Shown here piece by piece: positions 17,278 through 26,596 of a DNA stretch of 57,521 nt. The notes under the pieces are model-generated. The model did no database searches. It worked only from the letters and a program-made list of their open reading frames with translations, and was not told where the DNA came from. Position 1 is the first letter of the stretch; every line of letters begins with the position of its first letter. Source of the stretch: Acidobacteriota bacterium (GTDB taxonomy: Bacteria; Acidobacteriota; Vicinamibacteria; Vicinamibacterales; UBA823); contig PCAU01000006.1 of the NCBI GenBank assembly GCA_002730735.1, positions 1-57,521 of the forward strand. The letters are read 5' to 3'. The translations under genes were made by a program, and so were the position numbers.

Positions 17278-19173
17278 ATGCCACATAGCCGACGTCATCG
17301 AACCACCGTCACCATCATTCTCGGTGCAGCACTGATTCTCACCTATCCTGTTGTCGGTAACGTGTTGTTGTTCTCGGGAGCGATAGAAAGACTGGTAAGT
17401 TTAAAACCGGAGAAACTGACCGTTCAGTGGCACCGTGCCTGGACCCTGTTTCCCGGACGCCTGTACGTCGAAGGCCTGGATCTTGACATTCAGACCAAGA
17501 GGCACAGGGTTCGAATCAACGTCGACAAAGGGGCGCTCGATCTTTCGCTCCTCAAACTGATAACTCGTACTGTCGATATCCAAAACGCACACGGCGAAGG
17601 TATACACATCGAGCACGCAAGACAGTCGCGAGCCGGAACAGTAAAACTCACCGATACAGCGGTTAAAGCGAAAGCCCATTCGGAAAGCACCACCACGAAC
17701 GCATCAACTGCCAACGAATCTACACAAGCCACCAGCGAGGGTAAGCCCCCTTGGACCATCCACCTGCAGGGCATCTCCGCCAGCAATGTCCGAACCATTC
17801 AGCTCGATGAACTGAACCTGCAAGGCCGGGGAGAATTGAAGAACCTGACCATGCACCTCATCACCAGGGGCGGACCGATGCGGATCGACAATGTCGACCT
17901 GGAGATGACAGCCCAGGCCCCAACCAGCCACGACAATACCGATGGCACACTGACCGTCGAGGCGAATCTGACCATCGCCGAAAACATCCCGCGACAGAAC
18001 CGTGGCAAGAGCTTGCTTCAGTTTGTCTCAGGACAGATTAAGATACTCGGTGATGTGCAGAGCCTCGGACACATCGATGTCATGCCGGGCAAGCGGTACA
18101 ACCTCGGCGTATCGGGCGCGGGCCACATCGACCTGAAACTTCATCTGGAAAAAGGTGCGGTGACAGATGGCAGCCGCATCGACTTTCAGTCCAAAGATTT
18201 TCAGACAGACTTCCTGGCATTTCAAGCCGCGGGTCACGGCAGAATCATCGGCGAAGTCAATCAGAACACCGAAAACTCGGTGAAGCTGCGGATCGAACTT
18301 GACCATTTCAACCTGGGACGATCCGATGACCCCCTGCCCTATCTTCAGGGTCAGGACCTGGTGGTTGATTTTCGGACAGACCAATTGCTACTCCATCATC
18401 AGGAATTCAGGGAAAATAGCGAGTTTTCATTCGATATTCAGGACGCCACGATTTCCGATCTGACCCATTACAACCGTTATCTGCCGCAGCAAACCGGCGT
18501 CAGAATACTTTCCGGCATTGGCGACTTCAAAGGTGGTATGACGCTGAAAGGGGCCAAAGCACATGGCTCAATGCAGCTGGCTGGATCCGATGTTGTCCTT
18601 GCAGTGCGGGGCAGAAAGGTCCGCACCGATCTCAAGCTGGTTGCCAACCTGTCCGATGGTCATTACGACGGCCAAACCTACCGCCTTAAAGACACCTATT
18701 TCCGGTTGTACAACACAAAATTTGAAACTGCCCTGCGGGAGACCAAAGACGACTGGTGGGCGGAGATCAGAGTAGACAAGGGTAAACTACTCTGGAGATC
18801 CCCCATGGATGTCGATGCACAAATGAGCCTCGCGATGCGCGACGTGGAACCACTGATTGCCGCAATCCGCGATCCCGCGAAGAAAGAGTCGGTGCTTGAA
18901 AAAGCGTTGAACGTGAAAAACCTCGAAGGCGTTCTGACGATCGAGACGAACCAGAATAACATCACTCTGGATCCCATTCTGATCGACGGCAAGGGCCTGA
19001 AAATCATTTCCCGACTGGACATCCTGCCAAATTCAGTCAGCGGAGTGCTCTATGCCAAGCTGCGTGGCCTTTCCGCCAACTTTGAGATCACCAACAGCAA
19101 AGCGAGATTTAGGGGACTCGGTGGCCGGGAAAAAGTACTAAGACAGGTCAGGCCCATAACGGGAAACCCCTGA
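17278..19173 (+). CDS. Membrane-anchored AsmA/TamB-like periplasmic protein
   Basis: This 631-residue protein has one N-terminal membrane segment (about residues 9-32) and a long periplasmic part of repeating beta-strand segments, such as LFPGRLYVEGLDLDI, VQIRGRGELKNLTMHL-like strands and LKGAKAHGSMQLAGSDV. This is the pattern of AsmA-like, DUF748 or TamB-related lipid-transfer proteins. I cannot name the exact family. A stretch at about residues 135-160 is rich in Ser/Thr/Ala and probably disordered. It is divergent from the phospholipase D lipoprotein, with a 187-base shared promoter region, so the two may be co-regulated. Confidence 0.6.
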   Translation: MPHSRRHRTTVTIILGAALILTYPVVGNVLLFSGAIERLVSLKPEKLTVQWHRAWTLFPGRLYVEGLDLDIQTKRHRVRINVDKGALDLSLLKLITRTVDIQNAHGEGIHIEHARQSRAGTVKLTDTAVKAKAHSESTTTNASTANESTQATSEGKPPWTIHLQGISASNVRTIQLDELNLQGRGELKNLTMHLITRGGPMRIDNVDLEMTAQAPTSHDNTDGTLTVEANLTIAENIPRQNRGKSLLQFVSGQIKILGDVQSLGHIDVMPGKRYNLGVSGAGHIDLKLHLEKGAVTDGSRIDFQSKDFQTDFLAFQAAGHGRIIGEVNQNTENSVKLRIELDHFNLGRSDDPLPYLQGQDLVVDFRTDQLLLHHQEFRENSEFSFDIQDATISDLTHYNRYLPQQTGVRILSGIGDFKGGMTLKGAKAHGSMQLAGSDVVLAVRGRKVRTDLKLVANLSDGHYDGQTYRLKDTYFRLYNTKFETALRETKDDWWAEIRVDKGKLLWRSPMDVDAQMSLAMRDVEPLIAAIRDPAKKESVLEKALNVKNLEGVLTIETNQNNITLDPILIDGKGLKIISRLDILPNSVSGVLYAKLRGLSANFEITNSKARFRGLGGREKVLRQVRPITGNP

Positions 19174-19497
19174 AGATCAACCAGGCCTGTACATGAATAT
19201 CACCGGTGAGAGGATCATCCAGTAGCACCAGAGATTCCACCATCATCGGTAACGACAGCTATTTTTCCCTCCAGTCGATTCATGCTGACACCTCTACTCC
19301 CGGCCCGGTATTCGATGGTACCCACCTTGTCCCAGACACGGTCGACAGTCTCTTTTCAGCTAACCTGAAAGCTCATAGATCTGTAGTTGTGGCAAAATCT
19401 CTGGTAGCCAACACCCGTCATCAGGCGGTTTGATACCATTCGTCCTGTTCCACAGGTCATCACAAAAGCATCACCCGGCCGAGGAGGTCTCCCAGCG
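19174..19497. other. 324-base intergenic stretch without a recognised gene
   Basis: There is no convincing coding region. A 75-codon open frame at 19206-19433 has no ribosome site and no recognisable motif. The only functional sequence I see is the GAGGAGG ribosome site at about 19481-19487, serving the oxidoreductase gene. Confidence 0.5.
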
Positions 19498-20526
19498 ATG
19501 AAAGCAGCAGTACTGACCGAACACGGTCGTGAGGGACTGAAAGTAGGTCACTTCGAAGACCCTACGCCGGCACTGGGCGAAGCCGTCATGAAAGTTCATG
19601 CAGCGTCGATCAACCACGTCGATCTCTACATGCGGGACAGCGGCGCCGGCATCTCACACGAATTGCCGCTGGTACTGGGTGTGGACGGCGCTGGGGAAAT
19701 CGTCGAGGCTCCGCAGGGTTCTCACCTGAAGCCAGGTGACGAGGTGGTGCTCTATCCCATGGCCAGCTGCGGCCGCTGCCGTGCCTGCCAGGCCGGTGAC
19801 CAGTCGACCTGCGCCCGTTTCAGCCTCTCCGGCGAGACCCGCCACGGCACTTTCGCCGAATTCATCGCTATGCCGGAATTCTGTTTCGTTTCAAAACCGG
19901 AGAGCCTGACGTTCCAGGCCGCGGCTGCGCTTCCGGTCGCCTATCTGACGGCGTGGCGAATGATGTTCAGCAAGGCACCCTTGCGATCAGCAGAAAGCGT
20001 ACTGATCGTGGGCGTGGGCGGCGGCGTCGCTGCCGCCTGCCTGCAGATGGCCAGGATGATCGGCGCGCGCACTATCGTGACCTCCTCCAGCGAGGAAAAG
20101 CTGACCTGGGCAGCTGAGCTGGGTGCCGACAGCGGCATCAACTACAAGACCGAAAAAGTAGCCCGCCGGGTCATGGAAATAACAGGTGGTGAAGGTGTCG
20201 ACATGGTAATAGACAGCGTAGGTGAAGCCAGCTGGGGTGACAGCCTGCGGTCTCTGCGCCGGGGCGGGCGACTCGTCACCTGCGGCGCCACCACAGGGGG
20301 ACACCCCTCAGCCGACATACAGCGGCTGTTTGCCAGGCAGCTTGCGGTCTATGGCTCTACCATGGGTAACCTGGAGGAGTTTCACCAACTACTGGAGGCC
20401 ACCCGAAGGGAACTGATTACACCGTTGATCGACACCGTTTACCCGCTTGATGATCTGACGCTGGGCCTGGACCAGATGGAGCGTGGCGCCCAACGTGGCA
20501 AGCTGGTGATCGACACGACTGGTTGA
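19498..20526 (+). CDS. Medium-chain dehydrogenase, zinc-binding quinone-oxidoreductase-like
   Basis: This 342-residue MDR-superfamily protein has the structural zinc lobe complete: C91, C94, C97 and C105 in [16 protein letters not shown] Rossmann motif [14 protein letters not shown] follows. The position that binds catalytic zinc in alcohol dehydrogenases (normally cysteine near residue 40) reads INHVDLYMR, so the catalytic zinc is probably absent. This points to a reductase of enones or quinones rather than a classical alcohol dehydrogenase. A strong GAGGAGG ribosome site lies before the ATG. The luciferase-like oxidoreductase starts 31 bases after its stop and is probably co-transcribed. 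Confidence 0.87.
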   Translation: MKAAVLTEHGREGLKVGHFEDPTPALGEAVMKVHAASINHVDLYMRDSGAGISHELPLVLGVDGAGEIVEAPQGSHLKPGDEVVLYPMASCGRCRACQAGDQSTCARFSLSGETRHGTFAEFIAMPEFCFVSKPESLTFQAAAALPVAYLTAWRMMFSKAPLRSAESVLIVGVGGGVAAACLQMARMIGARTIVTSSSEEKLTWAAELGADSGINYKTEKVARRVMEITGGEGVDMVIDSVGEASWGDSLRSLRRGGRLVTCGATTGGHPSADIQRLFARQLAVYGSTMGNLEEFHQLLEATRRELITPLIDTVYPLDDLTLGLDQMERGAQRGKLVIDTTG

Positions 20527-20557
20527 GGCCTGGCCGTCGAGCGACGATACTCTGTGC

Positions 20558-21553
20558 ATGGTTCCCCTGTCTGTACTGGATCTTTCCCCTATCACAGAGG
20601 GTAATGACGCTGGCCAGGCCCTTCGCAACAGCCTGGATCTTGCCCGCCATGCCGAGGCACTCGGCTTCAACCGCTACTGGGTTGCTGAACATCACGGCAT
20701 GGCCGGTATCGCCAGTGCTGCGACGTCGGTCGTAATCGGTCACATCGCTGGCGGCACCCGGTCGATCCGCGTCGGATCGGGGGGCATCATGCTGCCCAAC
20801 CATGCCCCGCTGGTCATCGCCGAGCAGTTCGGCACCCTGGAGTCGCTCTATCCCGGGCGCATCGACCTCGGACTGGGGCGGGCACCGGGCACCGACCAGT
20901 TCACAGCCTACGCGCTGCGTCGAAACCTGACTGGTGATGTGGATGATTTTCCTCGCGATGTACAAGAACTACAGCGCTACTTTGGCCGACCCGAGCCGGG
21001 GCAGCGGATCACTGCCGTACCAGGAAGCGGCCTCGAGGTGCCGATCTGGATACTCGGCTCCAGTCTGTACGGTGCAGGGCTTGCTGCCGCGTTGGGCCTG
21101 CCCTACGCCTTTGCCTCACATTTTGCGCCAGCCGCCATGATGCATGCGATCCAGATCTACCGAGAGCGTTTCCAACCGTCACTTCAGTTGGCAGAGCCCT
21201 ATGTCATGCTGGGTTGCAACGTCTGTGCAGCCGAGACGGACGAGGAGGCAAAATGGCTGCGCAGCTCGGCACTACAATCCACTCTCAACCTGCGTCGCGG
21301 CCTGCCAGGGCGCTTGCCACCACCGGTCGAAGACCTCGAGAGCCAGGTCAACGTCCATGAGCAAAAAATGCTCGAAGAACTGCAGACCGCTTCTATGGTG
21401 GGATCACCTGAAACGATCCGCCAGGGACTCGAGGCGTTCATAGAGCGCACGGGTGCCGACGAATTGATCGTCGCAGGACAAATCTACGATCACCAGGCCC
21501 GAAAACGCTCCTACGAGATCGCAGCTGAACTCGCGATTACCCAGGCCGCCTAA
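20558..21553 (+). CDS. Luciferase-like (LLM class) flavin-dependent oxidoreductase, YhbW type
   Basis: This 331-residue bacterial-luciferase-like TIM-barrel protein opens with the LSVLDLSPI strand and has [13 protein letters not shown] and the glycine-rich [13 protein letters not shown]. These are characteristic of the MsnO8/YhbW group of LLM oxidoreductases. They use reduced FMN (or F420 in some lineages) to oxidise or reduce small organic molecules; the substrate is unknown. The ATG at 20558 places the first strand correctly. It lies 31 bases after the zinc-type oxidoreductase gene and before an MFS carrier, suggesting a small catabolic unit. Confidence 0.9.
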   Translation: MVPLSVLDLSPITEGNDAGQALRNSLDLARHAEALGFNRYWVAEHHGMAGIASAATSVVIGHIAGGTRSIRVGSGGIMLPNHAPLVIAEQFGTLESLYPGRIDLGLGRAPGTDQFTAYALRRNLTGDVDDFPRDVQELQRYFGRPEPGQRITAVPGSGLEVPIWILGSSLYGAGLAAALGLPYAFASHFAPAAMMHAIQIYRERFQPSLQLAEPYVMLGCNVCAAETDEEAKWLRSSALQSTLNLRRGLPGRLPPPVEDLESQVNVHEQKMLEELQTASMVGSPETIRQGLEAFIERTGADELIVAGQIYDHQARKRSYEIAAELAITQAA

Positions 21554-21725
21554 TGCCGGAGGTCGTCAGCGAAACTGCAACCCCAGCTGCTGCTATACCC
21601 TTGCCCCGAGCAGGGGAGGGATGAATCCGTATCTTCGCTCTCCTGATACCGACCTGTAGATCGCACTGCCACGCAGCCGGACTGGATCACGGCCCGAACG
21701 CAGCCTCGCCTGGTCGACCGGGGCG

Positions 21726-23057
21726 GTGGAGTTTTCCTTGAAACCCCTGCTGCAGTCTATCCAGAGAACCTTGAAACCACAGGGCCATGTCTTTCGAGGC
21801 TGGTGGATCGTCGGCGCAGGCGGCCTGGTGCAGTTCACCGGCGCCATCCTTTTCTTCCAGGCATTCGGCGCCTACGTACTGCTCATCGAGGCTGAGTTCG
21901 GCTGGAGCAAAGCGCTGATGGCTGGCGCCTTCGCACTCGCCCGGGTCGAAAGCGGCCTGCTGGGACCGATACAGGGCTGGATGGTCGATCGCTACGGACC
22001 AAGGGCAGTTATTCGCTGGGGACTCGTGATCTTCGGGCTCGCACTGATCGGATTCAGCCGGATCGAAACGATCATCGAGTTCTACGTGTATTTCTTCTTC
22101 ATCGCTCTGGGAACAAGTCTGGGCGGGTTCCTGTCAGTCACTGTCGCGCTGGTCAACTGGTTCACCCGGCACCGTGCTAAAGCTCTGGCACTGTCACAGT
22201 TCGGCTTTTCCTTCGGTGGCATCCTGGTGCCGATCACGGTTTATTCACTGGAAACCTTTGGCTGGCGGGCAACCGCCGTAGGTTCAGGCATCATCATTTT
22301 GCTGACGGCCTGGCCCCTGACCCGCATCATCGATCACCGGCCTGAGCACATCGGGGAGACACCGGACGGCATACCGCGGGACGAGCCCGAACAATCCATT
22401 CGTCGGCAGCAACACAGCAGCCCATCAGTTTTTCGCAGGACCGACTTCACCGCCGGTGAAGCCCTCCGAACCCCGGCGTTTTGGTTCATGTCGCTGGGTC
22501 ATGGGACCTCGCTGCTGATCGTCGGTGCCGTCATGGTGCACCTGGTACTGCACGTCAATGGGCAACTCGGCTATTCGCTGACGGTTGCCGGACTCATTGT
22601 CTCCCTGATGACGGCCATGCAGATCGTTGGCCTGATCAGCACCGGGATACTCGGTGACCGTGTGGACAAACGCATCATTGTGAGCGTCTGCATGTTTTTT
22701 CACGCGGCCGGATTGCTCCTTCTCGCCTACGCCCAGAACATCTGGATGGTCGTTGGCTTCGCTGCTCTCCACGGGGTTGCCTGGGGCACTCGCGGTCCAC
22801 TGATGCAGGCGATCCGGGCCGACTATTTTGGCGCCACAAACTTCGGCTCCATCATGGGTTGGTCTTCAATGATCGTGATGTTCGGAATGGGCATCGGTCC
22901 GATCTATGCCGGTTACATGGCCGACCGTACTGGAAGTTATCAATTTGGGTTTACCACGCTGGCGATCACCGCGATCTTCGGTGCCTTCTTTTTTATGCTG
23001 GCGAGAAGACCTCAACTACCACAACGAATCAGCACCACCGAGCCGACGCCACCCTGA
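21726..23057 (+). CDS. MFS transporter (monocarboxylate-type)
   Basis: This 443-residue membrane protein has about twelve hydrophobic segments, an MFS loop between helices 2 and 3 (GWMVDRYGPRAVI) and a central charged loop around residue 215-240. The first-helix sequence FRGWWIVGAGGLVQF is typical of the oxalate/formate and monocarboxylate branch. The GTG at 21726 opens the frame but has no clear ribosome site; the first true helix begins at about residue 24, so a slightly later start is possible. It follows the luciferase-like enzyme by 172 bases in the same direction. Confidence 0.87.
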   Translation: MEFSLKPLLQSIQRTLKPQGHVFRGWWIVGAGGLVQFTGAILFFQAFGAYVLLIEAEFGWSKALMAGAFALARVESGLLGPIQGWMVDRYGPRAVIRWGLVIFGLALIGFSRIETIIEFYVYFFFIALGTSLGGFLSVTVALVNWFTRHRAKALALSQFGFSFGGILVPITVYSLETFGWRATAVGSGIIILLTAWPLTRIIDHRPEHIGETPDGIPRDEPEQSIRRQQHSSPSVFRRTDFTAGEALRTPAFWFMSLGHGTSLLIVGAVMVHLVLHVNGQLGYSLTVAGLIVSLMTAMQIVGLISTGILGDRVDKRIIVSVCMFFHAAGLLLLAYAQNIWMVVGFAALHGVAWGTRGPLMQAIRADYFGATNFGSIMGWSSMIVMFGMGIGPIYAGYMADRTGSYQFGFTTLAITAIFGAFFFMLARRPQLPQRISTTEPTPP

Positions 23058-23101
23058 CTGGTCCCGTTTCAGGTCACCACGGGCCGCCGGACACAACGCT
23101 A

Positions 23102-23536
23102 TCAGCCGAACCCGTCGCCAGCGGGTTTTGGTGATAATCGGACCAGCCGGGAATCGCGTACTGCTGCCTGGCGATGGATCACCGCTTTCTGGTAGTTCGG
23201 ATTTTTTACCATCGAGACAAACGCATCACCGGAGGGGTATTCGGCGATAAAGACGATGTCCCAGTACTCACTGCTCGGGCCAATCAGCGTGTACTCGAAA
23301 GCAGCGCTATAGGCGATCCGCCCGCCAACATCGCGGAATATGGCGCCACTCTCCCTGCCGTATGACTGGTAGGCGTCAAACCCGGTGATTGACTGACCAT
23401 GCAGCACGTGCCCGGCAGGATACCGGGCGGTCTCCCGAAGGCGAACGAGGTTCAGCATGTGAATGGGCCCCTGGCTCGGCAACGACCGGAATGCGCGAAA
23501 CGCTTCCCGTGTCGGGTCGACATAGGTTTCTGTCAT
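23102..23536 (-). CDS. DUF1330 family protein
   Basis: This 144-residue protein has the DUF1330 features: PIHMLNLVRLRETARYP early on, YSAAFEYTLIG in the middle and YPSGDAFVSMVKNPNYQKAVIHR, where the FV-x-MV-x-NP-Y segment is characteristic. It is a ferredoxin-like alpha/beta-barrel dimer fold; no enzymatic role is established. A GAGGA ribosome site lies before the ATG. It is convergent with the MFS gene. Confidence 0.85.
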   Translation of the reverse strand: MTETYVDPTREAFRAFRSLPSQGPIHMLNLVRLRETARYPAGHVLHGQSITGFDAYQSYGRESGAIFRDVGGRIAYSAAFEYTLIGPSSEYWDIVFIAEYPSGDAFVSMVKNPNYQKAVIHRQAAVRDSRLVRLSPKPAGDGFG

Positions 23537-23762
23537 AAATCGTCCTCGCAGAATTTTTCAACGCCTCAAGGTACCCGAAAACCGGGCAGCTGGTAAACCA
23601 CCGGTACAACACCGGCGGATAGCACCAGGAAGATCTCCACAACCGGTTTGAGTCGATCTGGAGGCTGTGCTCTAATGAGGTCCACTTGCCCAGCACCCTC
23701 TCCCGACTGCAAAGGCGTCAGGCAATATGGTCACAGGCCAGGATCGAGGAACCAAGACATCC

Positions 23763-24080
23763 ATGAAATTCGGCATCCTTTTCACATCGCATCCGCACGT
23801 CGACAAAGAGCCTTACCCGCACCGTGAGGTCCATACCAGAGTCACGGCGGAGATTCTGGAAGCAGATCGCCTCGGCTACGACGAACTGGCTGCAACCACC
23901 TTGTTGCACGGCAGTCCGGACACGGTGATCCGCCGGCTTCAGGAACTGCGGGAAGTCACTGGCATTACATCACTCGTGTTGCACTACCCACCATACTACG
24001 GAGTTGAGAAAACCCTGAACAGCCTGCGCCTCTTTGCCGAACAAGTGATCCCAGCTTTTCGCGCTGAAGCGGCTGCCTAG
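23763..24080 (+). pseudogene. Luciferase-like oxidoreductase with large in-frame internal deletion
   Basis: This 105-codon frame begins like a full LLM protein (MKFGILFTSHPH, then ILEADRLGYD). It jumps directly to an LLM C-terminus (GSPDTVIRRLQELREVTGI, then LNSLRLFAEQVIPAF). In intact relatives roughly 200 residues, holding the barrel and flavin site, lie between GYD and GSP. The missing barrel makes flavin chemistry impossible, so this is a remnant, though the frame is intact and could still make a small protein. The deletion point lies near 23885. The next gene, an intact LLM enzyme of another subgroup, starts 12 bases after its stop. Confidence 0.8.
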
Positions 24081-24092
24081 TCAGGCTGTGCA

Positions 24093-24950
24093 ATGGAAAT
24101 CAGCGCGCTCTACCCCACTCGTGACATCGGCACGGATCCGGCCAGAATTCGCGACTGGGCCCAGGCAGCTGAGGACCTTGGGTTTTCACACATAGAAGTG
24201 CCCGATCATGTGTTCGGTGCGACTGCGCGTGATGGCTGGACACCCCGATACAACGAGCAGGACCCGTTTCACGAGACCTTTGTGACCCTGGGCTTTCTCG
24301 CTGCGGTGACCAGGACCATCCGGCTGACCAGTGGTGTCCTGATTCTGCCCCAGCGGCAGACTGGCTTGGTGGCCAAACAGGCTGCCGAGGTCGATGTGCT
24401 GTGCGAAGGACGGCTACGACTGGGTGTAGGCGTGGGCTGGAACTTTGTCGAATACCAGGCCCTGGGTACCGACTGGAAGACCCGCGGCGCACGCCAGGCC
24501 GAACAGATTGAAGTTCTAAAGCGCCTGTGGACCGATGATCTGGTCACTTTCAAGGGTCGCTTTCACGATCTGTATGAAGTCAACATCACACCACCTCCGG
24601 TTCAGCGCCCTATTCCGATCTGGTTCGGTGGTGACTCCGAGCCCGTGATCAGGCGTGCGGCTCGCTACGGTGACGGCTGGATGCCGATCTTGACACCGGA
24701 TGAACAGGCCGAATCAAAGCTTGCGATGCTCCGCGAACAACTGACGACCTTCGGCCGTGACCCTGAAGCTTTCGGTATCGAGGGTTGGCTACGAATGTAC
24801 GAGGCCGATCCCGATCAGTGGGCCGCGGGGGTCGAGGGTTGGAGACGTCTTGGCGCCGACATCGTGATGCTTTACCCGATGTATCGGACCCCGGATCTTG
24901 ACGAGCAGATCGAGACGCTGCGGAAGTTCAAGGAAGTCGTGAACGGTTAG
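24093..24950 (+). CDS. LLM class flavin-dependent oxidoreductase, TIGR03619-like
   Basis: This 285-residue TIM-barrel protein has the early GFSHIEVPDHVFG segment, LTSGVLILPQRQTGLVAKQ and RLRLGVGVGWN, then PIPIWFGGDSEPVIRRAARYGDGW. These mark the probable-F420 or FMN-dependent LLM subgroup often annotated TIGR03619. Length fits the family (about 280-300). The substrate is unknown. It lies immediately after the deleted LLM copy and may share its transcript. A second LLM enzyme of a different subgroup lies 3 kb upstream. Confidence 0.9.
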   Translation: MEISALYPTRDIGTDPARIRDWAQAAEDLGFSHIEVPDHVFGATARDGWTPRYNEQDPFHETFVTLGFLAAVTRTIRLTSGVLILPQRQTGLVAKQAAEVDVLCEGRLRLGVGVGWNFVEYQALGTDWKTRGARQAEQIEVLKRLWTDDLVTFKGRFHDLYEVNITPPPVQRPIPIWFGGDSEPVIRRAARYGDGWMPILTPDEQAESKLAMLREQLTTFGRDPEAFGIEGWLRMYEADPDQWAAGVEGWRRLGADIVMLYPMYRTPDLDEQIETLRKFKEVVNG

Positions 24951-24995
24951 GCGGTATCACGCTGGTCCAGCCGTGAGATCAAGACGGCGCGTCAA

Positions 24996-25880
24996 CTACC
25001 AGACCGGCTCGTCAGTCTGGATTCTGAACGCGTCTCCCGCGCGTACGATGTAGCCAGCCGAGGGCAGCGGGAAATGCGCGGTGCAGACCAGTGTCTCGGT
25101 CTCACAGTAGCGCTCGAGAAAAGCCCGGCGGGTCTCCTTGGCCTGTTCGGCATCCCAGTCTGGCCAGGCTGTCCACTCCGGATGCGCACACTGCACCGGC
25201 GAGTGCATGAGATCACCACACATCACCGCACTTGCCCCGTTTGAGGCTAGCGAGATCGACACATGGCCAGGCGTGTGGCCAGGTGTGGGTGACAACCAGA
25301 CCTCATCGTCAAGAGCGTAGTCATCGGCGACGAGTTCGGCACGCCCAGCCTCCAGCACCGGAAGCACGCTGTCCTCGAACGGCGTTCTCGAGAATTTCTC
25401 ATGGCCGACATCGCGCCAGGCTTCGAGCTCCTTCTTCGAGAAAACATACCGGGCATTGGCAAAAGTCGGTACCCAGCGACCATTTTCAAGCCGGGTGTTC
25501 CAACCCACATGGTCAGAGTGCAAGTGCGTGCACATAACAAAATCGATCGCTTCAGGCGCGATACCATGCAAAGCCAATGCGTTGAGATAGGTCGCGTCCG
25601 TTTTCAGATGCCAGTGCGGTCTCGTGGGCCGGTCCTTGTCGTTGCCGACACACGAGTCGATCAAGATGGTGTGGTGTGAAGTACGCACCACGTAACTCTG
25701 CATTGGAAACTGCAGTTGATCGGTGTCGGGATCCAGCGCGTCGGGCTCGAGCCAGTGCCGGTGCGGTGCCCAATCTGCCGCTGTCGTCTCCGGGAAAAAG
25801 TGCTGCCATTTGAACGGGGTGACCAATTCCAGCACCCGCATGACTTTCAAACCGCCCAGCACACGATGAGGAGCCATCAT
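24996..25880 (-). CDS. Metallo-beta-lactamase-fold hydrolase
   Basis: This 294-residue protein has the zinc-binding HLHSDHVGW motif, the downstream histidine in TPGHTPGHVSI, aspartate in VMCGDLMHSP and the late histidine in CTAHFPLPS. These are the ligands of a two-metal MBL hydrolase. It resembles the lactonase/arylsulfatase-like group often annotated simply as MBL-fold metallohydrolase; the substrate is unknown. The ATG pair at 25880/25877 is the likely start, since an earlier start would overlap the peptide deformylase gene, which ends at 25909. It is probably co-transcribed with that gene. Confidence 0.86.
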   Translation of the reverse strand: MMAPHRVLGGLKVMRVLELVTPFKWQHFFPETTAADWAPHRHWLEPDALDPDTDQLQFPMQSYVVRTSHHTILIDSCVGNDKDRPTRPHWHLKTDATYLNALALHGIAPEAIDFVMCTHLHSDHVGWNTRLENGRWVPTFANARYVFSKKELEAWRDVGHEKFSRTPFEDSVLPVLEAGRAELVADDYALDDEVWLSPTPGHTPGHVSISLASNGASAVMCGDLMHSPVQCAHPEWTAWPDWDAEQAKETRRAFLERYCETETLVCTAHFPLPSAGYIVRAGDAFRIQTDEPVW

Positions 25881-25908
25881 GCGGTAATCCCGCTCCGGTG
25901 AGGATGAA

Positions 25909-26487
25909 TCATTGTGCCGGACTAACAACCCGGATCGGGGCATCCCGAGCCCCCGGGCAGGGCCAGTCATCCGGCCACTGGTCACGGCGCGCCAACTCCG
26001 TAGCCGTCACCACGTGGCGTGGATCGGCTACCCGGTCCGGAAACAGGATGCCATCCAGGTGATCGAATTCGTGTTGGAACAGGTGCGCCCCCCAGTCCTC
26101 GAGACGCCAGTTGGCAGGTTTCGCATTGCGGTCAAAACCCTCAACCGATATGGCTCGAGGCCGGCCAACGTACGCTTTGAGCCCTGGGACTGACAGGCAC
26201 CCTTCCCAGTACCAGACAGGTTCCTCGTCGAGGATACTGACCTCGGGGTTGATCCAGTAGATCAGGTCACTGCTGCCACCAGGATCACGCATCAGAAAAA
26301 ACCGCTGGAACCAGCCCAACTGCGGTGCAGCGATTCCATTGGCGCCGTGGTGCTCCAACCCAACATGGAGCAGGTCCAGTTGGTTTTGGAACTCGACTGT
26401 CTCAATCCGGTCGAGATCGACCGGGTCCGATGGACGAGCCAGGCGTGGGTTACCCAGTGTCACAATCTCAGGAAGCTCCGTTGCCAT
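25909..26487 (-). CDS. def: Peptide deformylase
   Basis: This 192-residue protein has the three diagnostic motifs: GANGIAAPQ (48-56), EGCLS (96-100) and HEFDH (139-143). They provide the metal-binding cysteine and two histidines plus the catalytic glutamate. It removes the N-formyl group from nascent proteins. There is no fmt gene beside it, so it may be an extra copy rather than the housekeeping def gene. It is followed by the MBL-fold gene and divergent from a thioesterase gene, with 109 bases between starts. Confidence 0.93.
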   Translation of the reverse strand: MATELPEIVTLGNPRLARPSDPVDLDRIETVEFQNQLDLLHVGLEHHGANGIAAPQLGWFQRFFLMRDPGGSSDLIYWINPEVSILDEEPVWYWEGCLSVPGLKAYVGRPRAISVEGFDRNAKPANWRLEDWGAHLFQHEFDHLDGILFPDRVADPRHVVTATELARRDQWPDDWPCPGARDAPIRVVSPAQ

Positions 26488-26596
26488 AGACCAAGCTTAC
26501 ACGTGCCCCCGACGCGCTGTCACCTTGGCCAATGGACTCTCTTTCGATGCACTATCATACAATTCTTCTGCTCAATCGAAATTCGGAGATGGTCTT

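Noticed and set aside
17500-17520. tRNA-like T-loop string GGTTCGAATC
   Set aside because: It lies inside the AsmA-like coding sequence and no acceptor or anticodon stem surrounds it; similar strings at 895 and 52540 are also coding.
19206-19433. 75-codon open frame after the AsmA-like gene
   Set aside because: No ribosome site, no homology motif and no conserved start; treated as non-coding.
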